Part shown: positions 1-8,857 of the stretch, in pieces
Layout of the letters: the number at the start of each line of letters is the position of its first letter
How positions within the stretch are numbered: position 1 is the first letter of the stretch
The notes under the pieces: generated by a model
What the model was told of the DNA's origin: nothing
Database searches by the model: none
Seen by the model: only the letters and a program-made list of their open reading frames with translations
Program-made: the position numbers and the translations under genes
Assembly: GCF_014653275.1 (NCBI RefSeq)
Contig: NZ_BNAL01000019.1
Span: 1 to 59,841 of the forward strand
DNA from: Deinococcus piscis
GTDB lineage: Bacteria > Deinococcota > Deinococci > Deinococcales > Deinococcaceae
Length of the DNA stretch: 59,841 bases
Direction: 5' to 3'

Positions 1-174
1 TTAACGGTGGTTGTGGAGCCACTATGCTGTTCTGGACAGAGAAAAAGTAAAGTTGTCGGGTACTGAGTCGTCTATCAATGAAGGTCAAGGTGCCGGTCAA
101 ATGGGGCCCCAATGAGGGGCTGAAGATGAGGCAGAACTCCACTTCAGCGCCCGTAAGGCGAGTCAGAAACCTGC
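1..174. other. Left edge, no gene seen
   Basis: This stretch follows the stop codon of the minus-strand protease gene and reaches the window edge. It is richer in A and T than the coding DNA that follows. I see no convincing start, ribosome site, terminator or tRNA. It may hold the tail of a feature that begins outside the window. Confidence 0.4.
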
Positions 175-2940
175 CTACTGCATCAGCCAGCGGAACAACC
201 CCGCCGTCAGGGCATTGCGGTCCTGAGCTGAAAGCCCCTCAAGGCCAAAGCCCAGGTTGGCGGTCTTAAAGGTGCCAGGATTGAACAGCACGATGGCTCC
301 ATTGCCTGCTGATTGGGCACTCACCGCAGGGCGGGCCTTGGCTTGAGCGCGGCGGCGATCTGTGTCACGGGGCAGGCTCTGGGCACTGACCTGCGCATTC
401 CAGGTGCCCGCTACGGTTGCACCTCGGGTAGGAGCCAGCACATCTGGATAAATCTGGTTGCCAGCACTGCCCGCCACGTTCAGGCGGTAGGCGGCGGCGT
501 TCAGGGGGCCAGCGGTGTTGAGAGCTGCTGCGCCGCTCGCGTCACTCACAAAGGCGCTGCCCAGAAACTGATCGTAAAAAGCCGTGCGTCCGATGTCATA
601 CCCGACATCCTGGCCGGTCAGCAGCAGACGGCCACCGCCCTGAAGGTAACGCGCCAGATTCTGCTGGTCCTGGGTACTCAGGGTGTTGGTGTAGCTGTCG
701 CCCGTGGCCCAGACCACGATGTCGGCCCGCTGCATCTGCGAAAGGGGCACGGGGCCCTGACGGGTATCCCACAGCAGCGCGCCGCCACTGGCCGCATTGG
801 CCTTGACCGCGTCGCGCAGAAAAGCGGTCACGTCGTTGCGGCTGCCCATGTCGTCATCTACCAGCAGCACGCGGGGCTTGGCACCGGTGGCGGGTGGCGT
901 AGGAGCGGGGGCAGGCGCAGGGGCTGGAACTGGTGCGGGGGTTGGCGTACCCGGCAAGGCCTTGATAAAGCAGCCTTTGGCCTGGCCGGGGGCCGGATCA
1001 GCCCCCCATTCCTGGACCGTACACATGAATCCGTCGGTGCCGACGCCGTTCAGATACCGGCCTGCCGTCCCAAAGAAGGCTTCCCGCACCCCGCTAAAGT
1101 CACACTTGGAGCCTTCTAGCGCACACAGGGTAAAGCCAGCCGGTCCAGTGGGAGCCGGAGTCGGTGTAGGGGTAGGAACTGGGGTGGGCACAGGCGTAGG
1201 GGCCGGAGTAGGAACAGGGGCGGGCGCTGGAGCCGGGGCACCCACCGACGTCACCGCCAGGTTCACGGTGCGGGTCCGGGTCGGCGCGTCTACACTGGTG
1301 GCGGTCAAAGCAATGGAATACAGGCCGTCTGGGGCCGAAGCATTGATGACCGTGAGGACGTTTCCACTCAGGCTGGTCTGGAATCCTGCTGGAGCAGCGA
1401 CAGCAAAGTTGGACGGAAGGCTGGTCCATAACTGCACCGGGCGCGACTGACCACGGGCCAGCATAAACTCGCCGGGCGTTGCGCTAAAGACCAGCTCAGG
1501 TGCCGGGGCGGGTGTCGGCGTTGGGGCAGGGGCAGGAGTCGGGGTAGGCACGGGAGTGGGAGCTGGCGTAGGGGCCGGAGTGGGGACGGGCGCAGGCTGG
1601 CTGAGATTCACGCCCAGCTTGCCCAGCGCGCCCGGCACGCTGATCTGCCCAAAGCCCACGTTGTTGTTCTTGGCCCCGGCGTTGCTGGCACTCGTATACA
1701 GGGCAGTTTTGACCGCATCTACAGTGCTGCCGGGCTTGGCCTGAAGCATTAGGGCCACAGCGCCCGCTGCAATGGGGCTGGCCTGCGAGGAACCGCTCAT
1801 TGCACCGTAACCGCCGCCGGGAAACGCACTCGTGATCGTCACGCCGGGCGCGGCGATATCCGGCTTGGTGACCTGCACATTTTGCCCACCAATGTTCCAG
1901 ATGGCGGGACCACGGCTGCTGAAGCTGGCCACCTGACCGCTGGCATCTACCGCGCCTACGCCAATCGCTTCGGGCAGGTTGCCGGGGCTGCCGGTACTGC
2001 CAGCAGTGGGACCATAGTTGCCAATGGCAAAGACCGGCACGATCCCAGCGTTCAGCATGTTGGTCACGGGCTGCCGGAATTCGTTCCAGCTGCCGGGAAT
2101 GCCTAGGCTCATGTTGACCACCTGGGCGCCGTCGTTGGTGGCAGGGTTGCCGTCGGGGTCAATCACGTATTGCATGCCCGCAATCACCTGCGCGAACGTC
2201 CCGGCATTGTTGGGCAGCACCAGGGCACTGATCACTTTGGCGTCGGGAGCCACACCGACCGTGTTGCCGACCAGCAAGCCTGCGGTGTGGGTGCCGTGGT
2301 TGGTGGTGTCGCGGGTCGCAGCGCCGCTGACGCGGTTGCCCTCAGCATCGAACTCGGCAAAAGCGGCGACCTTACCGCTCAACTCGGGGTGCGAGGCGTC
2401 AATACCGCTGTCCAGGTGCCCGATGCGGATGCCTGAACCCTTGAACCCAGCGGCCCAGGCCTGCGGTGCACCAATCTGCTGAAGGTGGGCCGGAGTGCCC
2501 GCCGGGGCCGCAGCAGTGCTCAGGGCCACAGCGCGGGGCACCTGTACCTGGAAGTTCTCAAAGACTTCTTTGACGTTGGGCAGCGCAGCCAGGGCGAGGG
2601 CCTGCTTGGGGGTCAGCGGCAAATACACGCTCTGATCCAGCCACAGCTCGGTGCCACGGCCACTGCGGAGCGCCTCATTCAGAATGCGGGCTGAGGGCCC
2701 CAGGCCGCCCAGGTTGCGGGCCAGCTCGGAGCGCAATTGGCCCAGGTTCTGGCGGCCACGGACGGTATCGGAGAACTCGAAGCGCACGATCACGCCCACT
2801 GGCTGCTGCTCACCGGCCTGAAGCTTTTTCTGGAGGCCAGGCGACAGCTTGAAGGTCTGCGCTTCGGCGTGCGTGCCCAGGCCCAGCGTCAGGCTGGCAC
2901 TCAGCGCCAAGCCCAGAGCGGTCAAACGGGAATGTGTCAT
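175..2940 (-). CDS. Secreted S8 (subtilisin-like) serine protease with Pro/Thr linkers
   Basis: A 921-residue exported protease. A signal peptide (about 1-28) is followed by a prodomain-like region to about 145. The subtilase domain has catalytic Asp177 (HLDSG), His215 (NHGTH), oxyanion Asn308 (AIGN) and Ser385 in GSSQASP, a variant of the usual GTSMASP. After about 448 come three Pro/Thr/Ala-rich linkers (about 449-482, 569-598, 665-685). They separate an Ig-like segment, a small four-cysteine segment (about 603-662) and a C-terminal domain starting with a VLLVDDD motif, of a kind seen at the end of some secreted bacterial proteases. The start is leaderless in style: TAGGCT lies 6 bases before ATG. 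Likely extracellular or cell-surface and nutritional; the substrate is unknown. The catalytic family is certain, the accessory domains are not. Confidence 0.9.
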   Translation of the reverse strand: MTHSRLTALGLALSASLTLGLGTHAEAQTFKLSPGLQKKLQAGEQQPVGVIVRFEFSDTVRGRQNLGQLRSELARNLGGLGPSARILNEALRSGRGTELWLDQSVYLPLTPKQALALAALPNVKEVFENFQVQVPRAVALSTAAAPAGTPAHLQQIGAPQAWAAGFKGSGIRIGHLDSGIDASHPELSGKVAAFAEFDAEGNRVSGAATRDTTNHGTHTAGLLVGNTVGVAPDAKVISALVLPNNAGTFAQVIAGMQYVIDPDGNPATNDGAQVVNMSLGIPGSWNEFRQPVTNMLNAGIVPVFAIGNYGPTAGSTGSPGNLPEAIGVGAVDASGQVASFSSRGPAIWNIGGQNVQVTKPDIAAPGVTITSAFPGGGYGAMSGSSQASPIAAGAVALMLQAKPGSTVDAVKTALYTSASNAGAKNNNVGFGQISVPGALGKLGVNLSQPAPVPTPAPTPAPTPVPTPTPAPAPTPTPAPAPELVFSATPGEFMLARGQSRPVQLWTSLPSNFAVAAPAGFQTSLSGNVLTVINASAPDGLYSIALTATSVDAPTRTRTVNLAVTSVGAPAPAPAPVPTPAPTPVPTPVPTPTPTPAPTGPAGFTLCALEGSKCDFSGVREAFFGTAGRYLNGVGTDGFMCTVQEWGADPAPGQAKGCFIKALPGTPTPAPVPAPAPAPAPTPPATGAKPRVLLVDDDMGSRNDVTAFLRDAVKANAASGGALLWDTRQGPVPLSQMQRADIVVWATGDSYTNTLSTQDQQNLARYLQGGGRLLLTGQDVGYDIGRTAFYDQFLGSAFVSDASGAAALNTAGPLNAAAYRLNVAGSAGNQIYPDVLAPTRGATVAGTWNAQVSAQSLPRDTDRRRAQAKARPAVSAQSAGNGAIVLFNPGTFKTANLGFGLEGLSAQDRNALTAGLFRWLMQ

Positions 2941-3040
2941 GGCCTCAGCCTACGGGCCGGAACTGTCTTGCCCCTGACGTTCCGGTGAGGAATTCTTCAG
3001 AGTCGGTCAGGCGGGCGTCAGTCGGCAGCGCAGATGCGCG

Positions 3041-3946
3041 CTAAGGCTGCGCCAAAAGCACCGCCTGACGTACAGCTGCGCACACGGCCCGCGCTGTCAG
3101 GTCGGTCAGGCGCAGGGGGTCGGCGGCGGGCAGGCGACCACTGCTCAGGACGAAAGCGGCGTCGCCGTCCCAGCCGGTGTGACTGGGCGCAATCACCCGC
3201 GCCAGAGAAGCGCAGGCCGCATCGGCCAGACGGCGGCATTCGGCTTTGGTCAGCGCATGTTCGGTGGCGACAGCCAGCAAGGTGGTGTTCTGCACCGGCG
3301 TTCCAGGAGTATGGGGCTCTCCTGGAACGCCCGTCGGCTGGCCCAGTGGCTGCCCATCTTCATCCAGCACGTCGCCCACGGGGTTGACCACTGCCAAGGC
3401 TCCCACGCTGACGCCTCCCTCTGCCAGAAACACGCTGCCCAGGCCGCCTGGCCGTATGCCCGCTGGTCCGCGCCACTTGCTGACCGTGGCTCCGGTGCCC
3501 GCGCCCACCGCGCCACAGGGCACCGGAGCGCTGCTGGCCGCCCGCAGCGCCTGACGGCCCGACTCGGCGGTGGGCCGCGCCTGGGGGTCGCCGCTGCCCA
3601 GGTCGTAGATCACCGCTGCAGGCACAATGGGGACCCGCGCCAAGCCTGTGTCCACGCCCCGGCCCTGAGCTTCCAGTTCATGCATGACCCCATCAGCAGC
3701 GGCCAGGCCAAAGGCACTGCCCCCGGTCAGCAGCAAAGCATGGACCCGCTCGACTGCCTTTTCGGGAGCCAGCAGGACGCCTTCGCGGGTGCCGGGGCTG
3801 GGCCCCAGAAAGCTGGCCGAAGCCACTGCCCCTTCCGGCAGGCAGAGGATCACTGTGCAGCCAGTGCGCCCCGCGGCATCTGTCCAGTGGCCGACCTGAA
3901 AGCTGGGGAGGGCCGTCAGGGTGGTGTTGGCCGCTTCAGAAGTCAT
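3041..3946 (-). CDS. P1 (S58) family aminopeptidase, DmpA-like
   Basis: A 301-residue protein of the DmpA/BapA N-terminal nucleophile family. These enzymes cut themselves into two subunits and then remove N-terminal residues from small or beta-peptides. A glycine-rich segment GGSAFGLAAADG and the late NTTLLAVAT segment fit the family; the cleavage and nucleophile site is expected at the NTT stretch. There is no signal peptide, so it is cytoplasmic. TAGACT six bases before the ATG suggests a leaderless transcript. It lies just downstream of the response-regulator gene on the same strand but seems to have its own promoter. Confidence 0.85.
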   Translation of the reverse strand: MTSEAANTTLTALPSFQVGHWTDAAGRTGCTVILCLPEGAVASASFLGPSPGTREGVLLAPEKAVERVHALLLTGGSAFGLAAADGVMHELEAQGRGVDTGLARVPIVPAAVIYDLGSGDPQARPTAESGRQALRAASSAPVPCGAVGAGTGATVSKWRGPAGIRPGGLGSVFLAEGGVSVGALAVVNPVGDVLDEDGQPLGQPTGVPGEPHTPGTPVQNTTLLAVATEHALTKAECRRLADAACASLARVIAPSHTGWDGDAAFVLSSGRLPAADPLRLTDLTARAVCAAVRQAVLLAQP

Positions 3947-4019
3947 GGCCGCAGTCTAGTCGGCGCGGTGGGGCTCCCACAGCGCGGAGAGAACCAGAGC
4001 GAGAGCGCAATGGAGCTTC

Positions 4020-4688
4020 TTAGGGCGTCTTGAGCGCGTAGCCGATGCCGCGCACGGTACGAATCAGGCCGTAGCCGTCCAGGTCACGCAATTTGGAGCG
4101 CATGTTGGCCATGTGAACATCTACCACGTTGGAGTTGCTGGGCAGGTCGCCGCTCCAGACCTCGCGCTCGATTTCGGCGCGGGAATAGACCCGGCCCGGC
4201 TGCCGTGCCAAGAAGGTGAGCAGGTCGAATTCACGGGGCGAAAGCCGCACTTCCTGGCCCTTGAAGTAACACAGCCGCTTCTGGGGATGAATTTCGAGGT
4301 CACCCACCCGGATCACGTCGCCGTGCTGCTGGTGGCGCAGCTGCACCTTGACGCGGGCCACCAGTTCTTCGGGATAAAAAGGCTTGGTCATGTAGTCGTC
4401 GGCACCGGCTTCAAGCAGGGCTACCTTGCGGTCCAGCGCGTCCATCGCTGTCAGGATAATGATAGGCATCGAGCTGTTCTTGCGCAGGCGGCGGGTCACC
4501 TCGGCTCCGTCCAGATCGGGCAGGCCTAAGTCCAGAATCACCAGATCGGGGTGCTCTTCGCGGGCCAGGGTCAGACCACTGATTCCATCGGAGGCGGTCA
4601 ACGCCTCAAACCCCGCTTGCTCCAGCTCATACTGCACCACCCGGCTGATATCCGGATTATCCTCGATGACCAAAATCCGCTGCTCCAT
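4020..4688 (-). CDS. OmpR/PhoB-family response regulator, DrRRA-like orphan
   Basis: A 222-residue two-domain response regulator. The receiver domain has acidic residues E9/D10, phospho-acceptor Asp53, Thr80 and Lys102. A winged-helix DNA-binding domain fills about 130-222 and ends in the usual RTVRGIGYALK strand. No kinase gene adjoins it. From memory of the family, the sequence closely resembles DrRRA, the orphan regulator linked to radiation resistance in Deinococcus radiodurans; this needs an alignment to confirm. Unlike many neighbours it has a leader with a ribosome site (AAGGAG) ahead of the ATG, and a promoter about 70-100 bases upstream. Confidence 0.9.
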   Translation of the reverse strand: MEQRILVIEDNPDISRVVQYELEQAGFEALTASDGISGLTLAREEHPDLVILDLGLPDLDGAEVTRRLRKNSSMPIIILTAMDALDRKVALLEAGADDYMTKPFYPEELVARVKVQLRHQQHGDVIRVGDLEIHPQKRLCYFKGQEVRLSPREFDLLTFLARQPGRVYSRAEIEREVWSGDLPSNSNVVDVHMANMRSKLRDLDGYGLIRTVRGIGYALKTP

Positions 4689-4755
4689 TGCCTGCTCCTT
4701 ACCTTTCCAGCCGCGCTCATCTGGCCGTCAGCTTTGTTCATGAAAATGTGAAACA

Positions 4756-4785
4756 AGTCTAACCAGCTTCTGTCAGAACCAACAA
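4756..4785 (-). promoter_or_regulatory. Probable promoter of the DrRRA-like regulator gene
   Basis: Read on the minus strand, TTGTTG (4780-4785) and TAGACT (4756-4761) are separated by 18 bases, about 70 bases upstream of the ATG at 4688. The surrounding DNA is AT-rich for this genome. It is assigned by eye only. Confidence 0.4.
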
Positions 4786-4898
4786 CCACCTCTTTTATTT
4801 TCTCTTCATGCTGCAAATTGTTGCATCAAAAGCGCGGCTGCATCGGCCAAAAGCGCAGGTGGTCCAGGGCAGCACCCACCCTGCTCTAGACTGCCCGC

Positions 4899-5846
4899 AT
4901 GACCGACCTGTCCACTGACCCAGCCCTGGAAGGCGACACCGCCCTGCTGAATGGGGCCGAACTCTACTTCTCGCATAGCTCCGCAGGCCCGCACAGCGCC
5001 GCAGGCGGGCAGCGGCCTACGCTGGTCTTTTTGCACGGCGGCCCCGGCTACAACAGCTTTTCCTTTCAGGAGCTGTTCGGGGAGCGGCTGCAAGCAGCGG
5101 GCTGGCCAGCGGTGTATTTGGACCAGCGGGGCTGTGGCCGCAGCGCCCCACTGGCCGAGACAGAGCAGGGCGAGGACACGCTGGACCTTGACACGCTGGT
5201 TGAGGACGTAGAAGCCCTACGCGCCCACCTGCAACTGGACCGTATCGTGCCACTAGGCCACGGTTTCGGTGCGCTGATTGCGCTGGAATATGCGCGGCGC
5301 TACCCACAGCACACTGCGCGGGTGGTGGCCGTTAACCCCTGGGTTCACTTTCCGCAGCTGGCCCTGACCCTGCTGGCCGAAGCCAGTGCGCTCAAGGGTC
5401 AGCCGCTGAACGACCCAGCCGGGGAACTGCGCGCCCAGACCCCCGAAGGTGAGTACCCCGCCATAGGCGCGGCCCGCGTGCAGGCAGCCTTTGACCTGCT
5501 CAACGCCCGCGACCTGCTCAACGCGCTGCACTTCCCAGACCCAGCGGCGCGGATGCAGCTGGAATTTGTGGACGCCGAGGGCCAGCTCACTGGCCGCGCC
5601 GAGGTGGGCGAAGCGCTGGTATATCAGGGCCTGTGGGAGTTCGAATACCCCGCCTTTTTGCAGGAGATCACGCGGCCCATTTTCGTGATTGCTGGTGTGC
5701 ATGACCGCAGCGCCTACCCGGAGCAGACCGACTGGCTTCAGGACCTGGGCGGCGCAGATCTCACCGTGCTGGACACCGGCCATTACCCCTGGCTGGATGA
5801 TGAGGACGCCTTTGCGGGAGCGTTGGAGGAAGCCCTTACCCGCTAA
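4899..5846 (+). CDS. Alpha/beta hydrolase, proline-iminopeptidase-like, nucleophile Ser replaced by Gly
   Basis: A 315-residue alpha/beta-fold protein. The oxyanion segment FLHGGPG (about 44-50) is typical of the proline iminopeptidase branch (peptidase S33). The nucleophile elbow, normally GHSWG, reads GHGFG, so the serine at position 122 is glycine (codon GGT at 5262). The acid (GVHDRSAYP) and histidine (DTGHYPW) positions look intact. As read, the classic Ser-His-Asp triad is incomplete, so the protein may be inactive as a peptidase or use other chemistry. The start follows TAGACT by 6 bases, a leaderless arrangement. It sits divergently from the response-regulator gene. Confidence 0.8.
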   Translation: MTDLSTDPALEGDTALLNGAELYFSHSSAGPHSAAGGQRPTLVFLHGGPGYNSFSFQELFGERLQAAGWPAVYLDQRGCGRSAPLAETEQGEDTLDLDTLVEDVEALRAHLQLDRIVPLGHGFGALIALEYARRYPQHTARVVAVNPWVHFPQLALTLLAEASALKGQPLNDPAGELRAQTPEGEYPAIGAARVQAAFDLLNARDLLNALHFPDPAARMQLEFVDAEGQLTGRAEVGEALVYQGLWEFEYPAFLQEITRPIFVIAGVHDRSAYPEQTDWLQDLGGADLTVLDTGHYPWLDDEDAFAGALEEALTR

Positions 5847-5869
5847 GCCGCCGGGCTATGCTAAACCGC

Positions 5870-6121
5870 ATGACCCAACGCGACGCCGAACTTCCTACCG
5901 AGCAGGGCGGGCTTCCCAACGAACACACCCCTGGGCGCACTGAGGCTACAGGACAGGGCCCGGTTCAGGAGCTGGCGAGCGGCGAACTGCTGATCAGCGG
6001 TGTGAACACTGGCCCTGACCGTGAGGAACGCGAGAGCCGGACCCCCACCGAGGAACGTGCCCGTCTGAGCCTGCGCGGCGAGGAGCGTGACCCAGACGCG
6101 CTGGCTGACCGGGGCGACTGA
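5870..6121 (+). CDS. Small acidic, disordered hypothetical protein
   Basis: An 83-residue protein rich in Glu, Asp, Arg and Gly, with almost no hydrophobic core and no cysteine or membrane segment; probably intrinsically disordered. I chose the second in-frame ATG (5870) because TATGCT lies exactly 7 bases before it, matching the leaderless pattern of this genome. The upstream ATG at 5858 falls within the -10 itself. A terminator follows. I recognise no family. The well-placed promoter and terminator argue that it is a real gene. Confidence 0.55.
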   Translation: MTQRDAELPTEQGGLPNEHTPGRTEATGQGPVQELASGELLISGVNTGPDREERESRTPTEERARLSLRGEERDPDALADRGD

Positions 6122-6179
6122 ACCTCGTGGACGCCTGAGCCGTCCAAATGACAAGGCCCGCTATGGGTCAAAAGCAAGT

Positions 6180-6215
6180 CGGCGCTCGCCTATAGAGGGA
6201 GCGCCGGCCCTTTTT
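6180..6215 (+). terminator. Rho-independent terminator after the small acidic gene
   Basis: CGGCGCTC (6180-6187) pairs with GAGCGCCG (6199-6206) around an 11-base loop and is followed by GCCC and a run of five T (to 6215). It ends the plus-strand gene just upstream and lies before the convergent hydrolase gene. Confidence 0.8.
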
Positions 6216-6234
6216 GGAGCAGCTGGCCGGAGCG

Positions 6235-7077
6235 CTAGCCCAGGAAGTCGGCCAGCAAGTTGGTCACCCGCAGTGGCTCATCGTCCATCAGCCAGTGGGT
6301 GGCGTCGGGGAAACGCACCACCCGCAGGTCCGGCACCCATTCCTCCAAGCCCTCGCTCAGCTCGGGGACCAGGGCCATGTCCTGCATGCCCCACAGCAGC
6401 AGCGTGGGAGCCCGCACCTGCGTACCAGCCACATTGCCGAAGCGGAGTAGAGCGCGGTAATAGTTGATCATGGCCGTGGCCGCGCCGGGCTGGGACCAGG
6501 CCGCCTGATACCCAGCCAGGTCCGCCGCGCTGAAACTGCCGGGCCGCCCCCGCAGCGCTGCGCGCCCCAGCCGGGGCAGCAGCTGTTCTGGCAACCAGGG
6601 CAGCTGAAAAAAGGCCACGTACCACGAGCGGCGCTTTTGCTCGGCATGGCGCAACTCGCGGCGAAAGGCCGCCGGGTGCGGGGCATTGAGCACGGCAAGT
6701 CGGTCCACCACTTCGGGACTGCGAATGGCCAGCGCCCAGGCAATCACGCCGCCCCAGTCGTGGCCCACCACGTGGGCACGGTCCCGGCCCAGGCCATGAA
6801 TCAGGGCCACCATGTCGTCCAGCAACTTGTCTATCCGGTAGGCCTCAACGCCAGTGGGCCGGTCACTCAGCCCGTAGCCGCGCAGGTCGGGGGCCACCAC
6901 CCGGAACCCAGCGCGGGCCAGCGGGCCGATCTGCCGTTTCCAGGCGCGGCTGTCTTCGGGAAAGCCGTGCAGCAACAGGGCGAGCGGGCCATGTTCCGGT
7001 CCAGCTTCCAGGCAGTGCAGCCGGATGCCGTTCACGGAGCGCAGGCAGTCGGTCCAGGGCGGAGTGTGCAGAGGCAT
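6235..7077 (-). CDS. Alpha/beta hydrolase with Asp nucleophile, epoxide hydrolase/dehalogenase type
   Basis: A 280-residue alpha/beta hydrolase. The oxyanion motif HGFPE, the nucleophile elbow GHDWGG (Asp nucleophile) and the late histidine in [11 protein letters not shown] place it with epoxide hydrolases and haloacid/haloalkane dehalogenases rather than Ser esterases. The exact substrate cannot be read from sequence. I start it at the ATG giving MPLHTPPW because CACAAT lies 6 bases upstream; a longer frame reaches 7215 but lacks family similarity and would overlap the yebC promoter region. Cytoplasmic, no signal peptide. Confidence 0.82.
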   Translation of the reverse strand: MPLHTPPWTDCLRSVNGIRLHCLEAGPEHGPLALLLHGFPEDSRAWKRQIGPLARAGFRVVAPDLRGYGLSDRPTGVEAYRIDKLLDDMVALIHGLGRDRAHVVGHDWGGVIAWALAIRSPEVVDRLAVLNAPHPAAFRRELRHAEQKRRSWYVAFFQLPWLPEQLLPRLGRAALRGRPGSFSAADLAGYQAAWSQPGAATAMINYYRALLRFGNVAGTQVRAPTLLLWGMQDMALVPELSEGLEEWVPDLRVVRFPDATHWLMDDEPLRVTNLLADFLG

Positions 7078-7214
7078 GGGTCTATTGTGCGCTGCGCCGC
7101 GCCGAGGCAACAGCGACCTGTGACCAGCGCCCGCCGCGTTACAATAGGCCGCGTCCCGCAGGTGGCGGCAAGGCTGCGCCATGCGAAGCAGCGCAACAAG
7201 GAGCAAACTGAACA

Positions 7215-7952
7215 ATGGCTGGTCACAACAAATGGTCTCAAATCAAGCGGAAAAAAGGTGCCAACGACAAGAAGCGCAGCGCCATCATCTCCAAGCACCT
7301 GCGGGCGATTACAGCGGCGGTGCGCTCTGGGGGCAGTGACGACCCCAGCGGCAACCTGGCGCTCAAAAACGCCATCGCAGCGGCCAAGTCCGACACCGTG
7401 CCGGTGGACAACATCAACAACGCCATCAAGCGGGCCGCGGGCGGCACCGACTCCGGGCAGGATTTCAAGGAAGTGACCTACGAAGGCTACGGCCCCGGCG
7501 GCACCGCCATCTTTATTGAGGCGCTGACCGACAACGTGAACCGTACCGTGGCCGATGTGCGGGCCGTGTTCAACAAGCGCGGCGGTTCTTTGGGCAACTC
7601 CGGCAGTGTGGCGTGGCAGTTCGAGAAAAAAGGCGTGATTCTGCTGCCCGACGCCAGTGAAGCCGCGCAGGAAGCGGCCATTGAGCACGGCGCAGAAGAC
7701 CTTCAAGTCTCCGAGGACGGCCTGGAAATCACCACCGACCCCACCGAGCTCTACGCGGTGCAAGACGGCCTGGCTTCGGCGGGCTTTACCACCGACAACG
7801 CCTCGCTGAGCCGCATTCCCAGCAACACGGTGTCGGTCAACACAGAGGACGCCAGCAAACTGCTAAAAATCGTAGACGCGCTGGAAGAACTGGACGACGT
7901 GCAGAACGTGTTCACCAACGCCGAGTGGCCCGACGACCTGGACCTGACCTGA
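7215..7952 (+). CDS. YebC/PmpR-family DNA-binding or translation-linked regulator
   Basis: A 245-residue full-length member of the YebC/TACO1 family, recognised by the start [21 protein letters not shown]. Members have been described as transcription regulators and, more recently, as factors that help ribosomes through difficult peptide stretches; the sequence does not decide between these. The ATG has an AAGGAG ribosome site about 10 bases upstream, and TACAAT (7140-7145) is a probable -10. It is cytoplasmic. A channel-like gene follows 16 bases downstream and may be co-transcribed. Confidence 0.93.
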   Translation: MAGHNKWSQIKRKKGANDKKRSAIISKHLRAITAAVRSGGSDDPSGNLALKNAIAAAKSDTVPVDNINNAIKRAAGGTDSGQDFKEVTYEGYGPGGTAIFIEALTDNVNRTVADVRAVFNKRGGSLGNSGSVAWQFEKKGVILLPDASEAAQEAAIEHGAEDLQVSEDGLEITTDPTELYAVQDGLASAGFTTDNASLSRIPSNTVSVNTEDASKLLKIVDALEELDDVQNVFTNAEWPDDLDLT

Positions 7953-7968
7953 GTGCCGGTGGCTGGCC

Positions 7969-8637
7969 TTGCCTCTGCCTGATCTGCTGAGCTTGCCTGG
8001 CGACTCCCTGAACGGGGTGAAGTCGGGCCTGCGGGCTTTTGACCTGCTGGGCACCCTGGCCTTTGCGATGTCGGGGGCGCTGCTGGCCGTGCGCAAACGC
8101 TTCGACATCTTCGGCGTGCTGGTACTGGGCGCAGTGACGGCGGTGGGCGGCGGCGCGGTGCGCGACACCTTGACCGGCCAGACCCCGCCACTGTTTCTGC
8201 GCGACGAACTGTACGCCTGGTTGGCGTTGGGCGGCGGCCTGCTCGCATTCGCCTTTGGGGAGCGGCTGGCCCGCTTCGAGCGTGCCATTCAGGTGTTCGA
8301 CTCGATTGGGCTGGCCGTCTTTGCGTCCTCGGGAGCGCTAGGCGCCCTGGCGCTGGGGCTGGGGCCGCTGGGTGTGACCTTTGCGGGCATGCTGAGCGGC
8401 GTGGGCGGCGGCATTATCCGCGACCTGATTGCCAACGAGGTGCCCGAAGTCATGTACCGCCGCGACCAGCTGTACGCCACCGCCGCCGCGTTGGGGGCCG
8501 CCACTGTCTATCTGAGCGTGCCGTACCTGGGCGTGCTGGGCGGGCAACTGGCCGGAATTGCTGCCGTGCTGCTGCTGCGGATCATCTCGCGCCAGGGCTG
8601 GGTGCAGCTGCCGGTGCGGCGGCTGCCGGGCGAGTAG
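7969..8637 (+). CDS. TRIC-type cation channel family membrane protein (UPF0126)
   Basis: A 222-residue polytopic membrane protein with about seven hydrophobic segments. It has the internal duplication typical of the TRIC/YadS family: two related blocks, FAMSGALLAV...VGGGAVRD and FASSGALGALALG...VGGGIIRD. Animal homologues are trimeric intracellular cation channels; the bacterial role is poorly known, probably ion passage across the inner membrane. The start is uncertain: a TTG at 7969 is the only upstream candidate I can support, 16 bases after yebC, and a later start is possible. Confidence 0.85.
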   Translation: MPLPDLLSLPGDSLNGVKSGLRAFDLLGTLAFAMSGALLAVRKRFDIFGVLVLGAVTAVGGGAVRDTLTGQTPPLFLRDELYAWLALGGGLLAFAFGERLARFERAIQVFDSIGLAVFASSGALGALALGLGPLGVTFAGMLSGVGGGIIRDLIANEVPEVMYRRDQLYATAAALGAATVYLSVPYLGVLGGQLAGIAAVLLLRIISRQGWVQLPVRRLPGE

Positions 8638-8857
8638 ATGCTGGGGAGACAGCATACCCGCAACCTTCATGCAAAGTGGCGGGCCTGCCCGGATTCCTCC
8701 TGAAGTTGGCCCGCGCTTGGCCTCTGCTGCGCCTGGTACTGCCAGATAAATCACTCACCCGGTCAGAGGGTCAGAGTAAGCTCCGCCACTGGACCAAGAT
8801 GAGATGAGGTGAAGGTGCGGTCAGCCTGAGCCGCAGCCCGCCGCCTAGACTGTGGCC

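Noticed and set aside
900..1600. Short near-identical repeats that resemble a repeat array
   Set aside because: They are the codons of the Pro/Thr linkers of the protease, not a CRISPR array; there are no regular spacers.
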